Source: Chitinophagales bacterium (GTDB lineage: Bacteria; Bacteroidota; Bacteroidia; Chitinophagales; Saprospiraceae). Taken from it: 64,000 bases of DNA. Made by a program: the position numbers and the translations under genes. Shown here piece by piece: positions 62,187 to 64,000 of the stretch (positions are counted from its first letter, which is position 1; every line of letters begins with the position of its first letter). The notes below the pieces were generated by a model. The model saw only the letters and a list, made by a program, of their open reading frames with translations, did not search any database and was not told the origin of the DNA. Location: NCBI GenBank assembly GCA_013299105.1, contig JAAFJY010000037.1, positions 19,793 through 83,792 on the forward strand, in the 5' to 3' direction.

Positions 62187-63416
62187 TTACGCGTTCACAC
62201 TTTTGGTCTGACCAAAACCAATTCTACCCAAAAAAATCAACCCTAACGCACTTACTACACAAAGCAACGGTACGATTTGCCACCAGAAGTCGAAGCCCCA
62301 CTTCTCCACCACATTGAGCCCAATGGCTGGCGAAAGGATATGCCCTACCGCAAAAGCGATGGAGTAAAGCCCCAGGTATTGCCCCCTGGTGCTGCTTGGT
62401 GCCCGGTCAACTACCAGGCTATTGGCAAAGGGCAAGAGGAATATCTCGCCGATAGTGATGCCCATCATGCAAAGCACCGCAGCGGTAGCTTGCAAAGGAA
62501 AATATTGCAAGGCGATGAAGGCCAGACCAATCAAAACAATCCCAAGTGTCACCAAGCGCATTTTACTGAATTGGTTCTCGATTTTATAAATCAAAGGCAT
62601 CTCAATCAAGGTGATGATCAAGCCATTGCAAGCCAATAAAAAGCCAATGTGGTTTTCTTGCCAATGCCAGTTTTCCTTCAAAAAAACCGGAACAACGGTG
62701 AAAAACTGCAGAAAAGCCAACCCACCAAACATCATCAGCACAAAGAACAGGAGAAAAGGGCGATCGCGGTAAGGCGATTGAGCGTTTTCAACAGCTTTAG
62801 TTTGGCTTTCCTTTTTGGGTTGGACCTGCCGATTGGGCAAGTAAGCCCGATAGAACAAAGCAGCCGCAATACAAGTGGCACCATCGATGACGAATAACCA
62901 GATATAACCAAATTGATAGGCCAATAATCCGCCTAATGCCGGCCCCAAACCAAAGCCCAGGTTGATGGCCAAGCGCACCAAAGACAAGGACCGGGTATAG
63001 GTTTCAGGAGTGCTGTACGAAGCCAGAGAAGCCATGTTGGCCGGGCGAAAGGCATCGCCAACAAGGCCCAGGAAAAAAGTACCGATGACCAACGCACCCA
63101 CACTCTTTAGGGGAATCAGGGCAAAAAACACCAATCCGCTCAAAAACAAAGACCAAAACATGACCTGGTAATAACCCAACTTGTCGGTCAATTTTCCGCC
63201 AATGAAAGTACCCAGTACCGCTCCTACCCCAAAGGACATGATCACCCAACTGGCCTGGGTTTTGGACAAAAGCAAGTGCTGGGTCAGGTACACCCCCAGG
63301 AAAGGGATGACCATCGTACCCGCTCGGTTGACGAATGAAACCAGGGCCAATAGCCAGGTTTCCCTGCTCAAACCCTGGAAAGAGTTGCGGTAGGCGTGAA
63401 AAGCTCTCGAAATCAT
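62187..63416 (-). CDS. MFS transporter (drug-efflux-like, MdtH type)
   Basis: 409 residues with about 12 membrane helices. WLLALVSFVNRAGTMVIPFLGVYLTQHLLLSKTQASWVIMSFGVGAVLGTFIGGKLTDKLGYYQVMFW shows the N-terminal helices and motif A (GGKLTDKLGYY). The mid-chain loop QVQPKKESQTKAVENAQSPYRDRP separates the halves. The pattern matches MdtH/YceL-type carriers. Substrate unknown. Its downstream neighbour, the phosphotransferase gene, has its own promoter box. Confidence 0.9.
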   Translation of the reverse strand: MISRAFHAYRNSFQGLSRETWLLALVSFVNRAGTMVIPFLGVYLTQHLLLSKTQASWVIMSFGVGAVLGTFIGGKLTDKLGYYQVMFWSLFLSGLVFFALIPLKSVGALVIGTFFLGLVGDAFRPANMASLASYSTPETYTRSLSLVRLAINLGFGLGPALGGLLAYQFGYIWLFVIDGATCIAAALFYRAYLPNRQVQPKKESQTKAVENAQSPYRDRPFLLFFVLMMFGGLAFLQFFTVVPVFLKENWHWQENHIGFLLACNGLIITLIEMPLIYKIENQFSKMRLVTLGIVLIGLAFIALQYFPLQATAAVLCMMGITIGEIFLLPFANSLVVDRAPSSTRGQYLGLYSIAFAVGHILSPAIGLNVVEKWGFDFWWQIVPLLCVVSALGLIFLGRIGFGQTKSVNA

Positions 63417-64000
63417 AAGCAGTGTGATGTGGACTTGTTTGGGTGGGGTTTAGAGCAAGTAAGAGATAAAACATTCCGATTTGTAGGGAAGTTCCATTTT
63501 GAAATAGTGTTTTGTACGAAACTTGAATTTCCTATTAAAACTTGAGCATGAAACCCACAAAACTCAAACAAGCTTGAAAAGCCACCTGTGCGCAGGTGGC
63601 TTTTCAAGCTTGTTTGAGATTCAGACAGAACCAGCAGTATCTTTTCCCAGCATCACTTGAGACAGGGCGTGTCCTGTCTTTACTTTAAGGCTCTTATTGG
63701 GTTTCAAGTGATTTCTAAATGAGTTTGTTCTGGCCATCAAGCCCCAAGACTTTTTTGACTTACGACTTACGAGTGACGACTTACGACTTACGAAATTGGG
63801 CTTCGATTGAAGATTTGTGGTGCATCAAATCATTATTTTACGATTCAAGTTTTCCCAATAAAATAGCTGAGTAAGAAGCTGTTTAAAAATTCTGGGGCAG
63901 AATTTTGAGGATTTTGTAAAAGGGAATCGGCCTAGTAATTTGTGGTTTCAAAATCTAAATTACGATGGTAATCAAACGAGGTCACTTTTCCAAGGGACGC
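63417..64000. other. Gene-free end of the window
   Basis: No gene is supported. Contains a 26-bp-stem palindrome (63563-63618), a GACAGG/CCTGTC hairpin (63660-63677) and a tandem array of ACGACTT-like units (63757-63793). Confidence 0.6.
63563..63618. terminator. Very long perfect hairpin, terminator-like
   Basis: A 26-bp perfect stem with a TGCG loop. The core AAAAGCCACCTG/CAGGTGGCTTTT looks like an intrinsic terminator, but the stem continues outwards through CAAGCTTG to CTCAAACAAG. It may end a transcript of a gene beyond the window. Confidence 0.7.

Noticed and set aside
1..64000. tRNA, rRNA, tmRNA, RNase P RNA or SRP RNA genes
   Set aside because: Characteristic conserved segments were looked for by eye and not seen; short or diverged RNAs could still be missed.

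Overview
The window reads as a chromosomal segment of a free-living Bacteroidota bacterium, most likely near the Saprospiraceae (Haliscomenobacter/Lewinella-like). That placement is inference from gene content. Supporting signs are a type IX secretion sorting domain, a TonB-dependent receptor of the OMP_b-brl_3 type, several carboxypeptidase-regulatory-like domains, TAnnTTTG promoter -7 boxes, and the general lack of Shine-Dalgarno sequences. No rRNA, tRNA, CRISPR array, prophage or plasmid functions were recognised. Most genes are housekeeping or envelope genes.

Layout. 1-8.6 kb (minus): a truncated secreted protein, an M20 peptidase, an M16 zinc protease and ffh (SRP). 8.7-14.1 kb (plus): a DUF3500 protein, a BioD-like/DRTGG ATPase, purB, a small membrane protein and lpxB. 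14.1-27.4 kb: an AT-rich orphan gene, a PspC-like protein, a very large alpha-2-macroglobulin lipoprotein, an AAA-ATPase/PD-(D/E)XK protein, an ammonium transporter and an MscS channel. 27.4-29.9 kb: a REP-flanked, frameshifted RAYT transposase beside a duplicated gene start, then a zinc phospholipase C/S1-P1-like protein. 30-42 kb: a TonB receptor, a serine hydrolase, an AraC-type regulator, an MFS transporter, a SIMPL-like protein, a multi-pass membrane protein and a secreted glycosidase-like protein. 42-45 kb: aspartokinase (lysC) divergent from an ACT-like protein, then a non-coding interval with a promoter/terminator pair. 45-53 kb: an unknown secreted protein, an SDR, a Gfo/Idh/MocA oxidoreductase and three tandem paralogous exported proteins. 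53-64 kb: DinB-like, prolyl oligopeptidase, an esterase with a sorting domain, YdeI-like, a phosphotransferase and an MFS transporter.

The most unusual signal lies between genes. A ~132-nt long imperfect palindrome occurs five times (1379, 3850, 30294, 44380, 54124). In every case it lies 3' of a gene in the same orientation relative to that gene, and paired changes in the two arms suggest that the hairpin is conserved. A 20-nt relic with only its two ends seems to sit at 9871. Other repeat systems are REP palindromes around the RAYT gene, a REP-like direct repeat after the SDR gene, a second dispersed repeat (12.4 and 60.9 kb), and short TTGA-rich tandem arrays that begin at the stop codons of several genes with the same strand bias.

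Functional links: M20, M16 and prolyl oligopeptidase, with the TonB receptor and MFS carriers, suit an organism living on peptides and polymers. Ffh, LpxB, A2M, PspC and MscS belong to envelope building and protection. PurB, LysC and Amt cover nucleotide, amino-acid and nitrogen metabolism.
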